This document shows, one piece after another, positions 62,041-64,000 of a DNA stretch of 64,000 nucleotides. Under the pieces are notes generated by a model that was not told the DNA's origin, made no database searches, and saw only the letters and a list, made by a program, of their open reading frames with translations. Source of the stretch: Plazaster borealis (lineage: Eukaryota > Echinodermata > Asteroidea > Forcipulatida > Labidiasteridae); the NCBI GenBank assembly GCA_021014325.1, contig CM037462.1, forward strand, positions 5,116,318 through 5,180,317, read 5' to 3'. The stretch's first letter is position 1. Every line of letters begins with the position of its first letter. The translations under genes were made by a program, and so were the position numbers.

Positions 62041-62154
62041 TCCTGCGTGGACATAACCGCTCCAGATTTTGGGCAAAATTTCAAAAACGCCACCACCTTT
62101 TAAAATGAAATTTTCACAGGTTAGTTTTATGGTATATATCACACTATATTTACG

Positions 62155-62205
62155 GTTTATTTATTTACGGTTTATTTATTTATTTACGGTTTATTTATTT
62201 ATTTC
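62155..62205. repeat. TTTACGGTTTATTTA short array
   Basis: Three to four units of 14-18 bp. Confidence 0.75.
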
Positions 62206-62224
62206 ACTACATATATGGTTTTTA

Positions 62225-62375
62225 TGGCACGACGCAACAACACGACGCGACGCCACGACGCAACGCCACGATTCAACGAGACGACGCAATGCCACGACGC
62301 GATGCCACGACGTGACGGCACGACGCAACGGGCGACAGTACGACGCAACGGGCGACAGCATGACGCGACGCGATG
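62225..62375. repeat. CACGACGCAACGC minisatellite
   Basis: About 14 units of 8-13 bp; the arginine/threonine-rich frames in it are a by-product. Confidence 0.85.
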
Positions 62376-62689
62376 CTCCTTGTTACGTGCGGCTAATCCA
62401 TGAGCGTTCAAAAGAATCAGGCACGACAGAGACAAGTGGAACATAAAGATAATTAGCACCAGCAATTATGATTCATAGTTTAATACAAGAATCAATATAT
62501 ACACACAAAGCAGTAAACTAATTAATAGAATTACATGGTGGAAAGTTAATACAAAGCAAAGTTAAAGGCCCTAAAAATACCGGTAAGAGATGACTGGGTA
62601 AACACTGGCAGTCGTCAGATAACGGTCCTTCTTCGTTGCGGCTTGGTAGTGGGACGCAGACGATCCTCCCTGTTGCTCTGGTCTGGTCT

Positions 62690-62840
62690 AGGCAGAGCCT
62701 CAAAACCTGGCGTGGGTTTTAGGCCATCTTAGGAAGAACCTACAAGACCGGGCGTGGGTCTTGGGTCATCTAGGGAGAACCTCAAGACCGGGCGTGGGTC
62801 TTAGGTCATCGAGGGAGAACCTCAAGTCCTGGAATGGGTC
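62690..62840. repeat. 51-bp tandem repeat
   Basis: Three units with GACCGGGCGTGGGTCTTGGG and TCATCTAGGGAGAACCTC. Confidence 0.8.
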
Positions 62841-63660
62841 TTCGAAGGAGAGACAGGGCAGTGAGTTAGTGGCGGCTCACTGCCTGTAATGAAGTACGAG
62901 AACCAAAAGGTTCTAATCTAAATTGGTGACACCCATCATGGAAGAGTTGGACAGAGCCCCCGGCTGACTCGATGGTGGTGGAGTGACGAGTGTAACCCAG
63001 CAAGAGAAATACCTTGGCTTATATAGCCCTACATAACTACACAATGCAGAGGGCCATTATTACCTAAATCCTTGTGCCCGCTGCAAGTAACAATAATATT
63101 TCAGAAAACAATGCTACAGTAATGGCCACTGCATTGATCAAACAATGAACATTTTATAAACAACATTCCATGCATGCTAGAAAATGCTATACCACATTCC
63201 ATGCATGTGGGCCTAATACCACAGACATTCTGCAGGTGAACCAATAACCAATGGAAATAAAATAACAGTGGGGGAGGAGGAAACCCATCTGTAACACCTA
63301 AAAAACTTGAAGGTTTATTTATTAGTCACAGACAGTGTTCGTCTTATGTGTGATCAACCATGACATAATAAACATGTGACAAATTTGGCTTAACCCTTTG
63401 TGTGAGTCGGGAGAAAGAAGGGAAAACATGCCTAGTTTTCAGCATGGCAACAAATTGTTCTCAATTTTGGTTGTAACACCGAAATCAGCTCTTGCGATGT
63501 TTTTTTTTTAAGATTTCAGATTTGTCTTGAATTTAACTTCATTTCAGAGGGAAATATTTCACAGAAAAAAAATGGTTCTAGTATGAACTTCATAATCAGT
63601 AAGCTTTCAGACTAAAATTAACAATGATGATTTGTATCCTTACCTGTATAATACCTTTAA
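62841..63660. other. No gene recognised
   Basis: Intergenic; no convincing frame or repeat pair. Confidence 0.4.
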
Positions 63661-63662
63661 TA

Positions 63663-64000
63663 TTAAAGGCACTGAACACGTTTGGTAATTGTCAAAGACC
63701 AGTGTTCTCACTTGGTGTATCCCAACATATGCATGAAATAACAAGCCTGTGAAAATTTGGGCTCAATTGGTCATCGAAATTGCAAGAAAACGATGAAAGA
63801 AAAAACACCCTTGTACAAATTTGTGTGCTTTCAGATAGGAATAAAAGTCTTCTTGCAAGAAGTCTTTTATTATTTTAGTGAGAAATTACCTCTTTCTCAA
63901 AAACTACGTTACTTCAGAGGGAGTCGTTTCCTACAATGTTTTATACTATCAACAGCTATCCGTTGCTTGTTATCAAGTAAGATTTTATGTTAATATTTGT
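63663..64000 (+). mobile_element. GGCACTGGACAC MITE, copy 3 (cut by window end)
   Basis: Starts TTAAAGGCACTGAACACGTT and follows the 42055 copy closely to the end of the window. Confidence 0.8.

Noticed and set aside
62069..62465. 125- and 88-codon Arg/Thr-rich frames
   Set aside because: Encoded by the CACGACGCAACG minisatellite.

Overview
The window is invertebrate deuterostome DNA, most likely echinoderm (inference). It is AT-rich and intron-rich, with GT..AG splice sites and metazoan receptor domains. More than half is transposon-derived: Penelope, CR1-like and Gypsy remnants, tRNA-derived SINEs, many terminal-inverted-repeat (TIR) MITEs, foldback elements and Helitron-like elements with minisatellite bodies. 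All translations and splice joins were read by eye; nothing was aligned to a database.

Two host genes can be supported. (1) On the + strand, 9718-12180, a two-exon gene encodes a 456-residue type II membrane protein with a DxD motif (WTDADA). It is probably a Golgi glycosyltransferase of an unfamiliar family. (2) On the - strand, 61178 down to 35904, thirteen coding exons with consistent splice phases encode a Tie-like receptor tyrosine kinase: signal peptide, Ig-like region, three EGF-like exons, one transmembrane helix and most of a tyrosine kinase domain (about 646 residues). The last part of the kinase C-lobe (after DVWSFGVLLWEIATLG) was not found.

The receptor gene is unusual in several ways. 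The lysine that binds ATP (VAIK) is a serine, HRD is HQD and APE is PLE, so it looks like a pseudokinase. A 2947-bp CACTG-ended transposon sits inside the kinase exon that encodes the RWxxxE segment; it is flanked by a TG duplication, and removing it restores the reading frame exactly. That transposon carries its own small gene: promoter-like motifs, three phase-matched exons, a CIDE-N-like fold and a polyA signal, broken by one frameshift. The second EGF exon has spawned a tandem array of eight copies of its own 3' end plus splice donor inside the next intron.

Layout: 1-9500 repeats (Helitron-like end, Penelope remnants, nested TIR elements); 9540-12180 glycosyltransferase-like gene; 12800-34000 repeats (MITEs, Gypsy remnant, CR1 remnant, three Helitron-like copies with about 130-bp arrays); 35904-61178 receptor gene with introns packed with SINEs, MITEs and foldback elements; 61374-64000 its promoter and upstream minisatellites.
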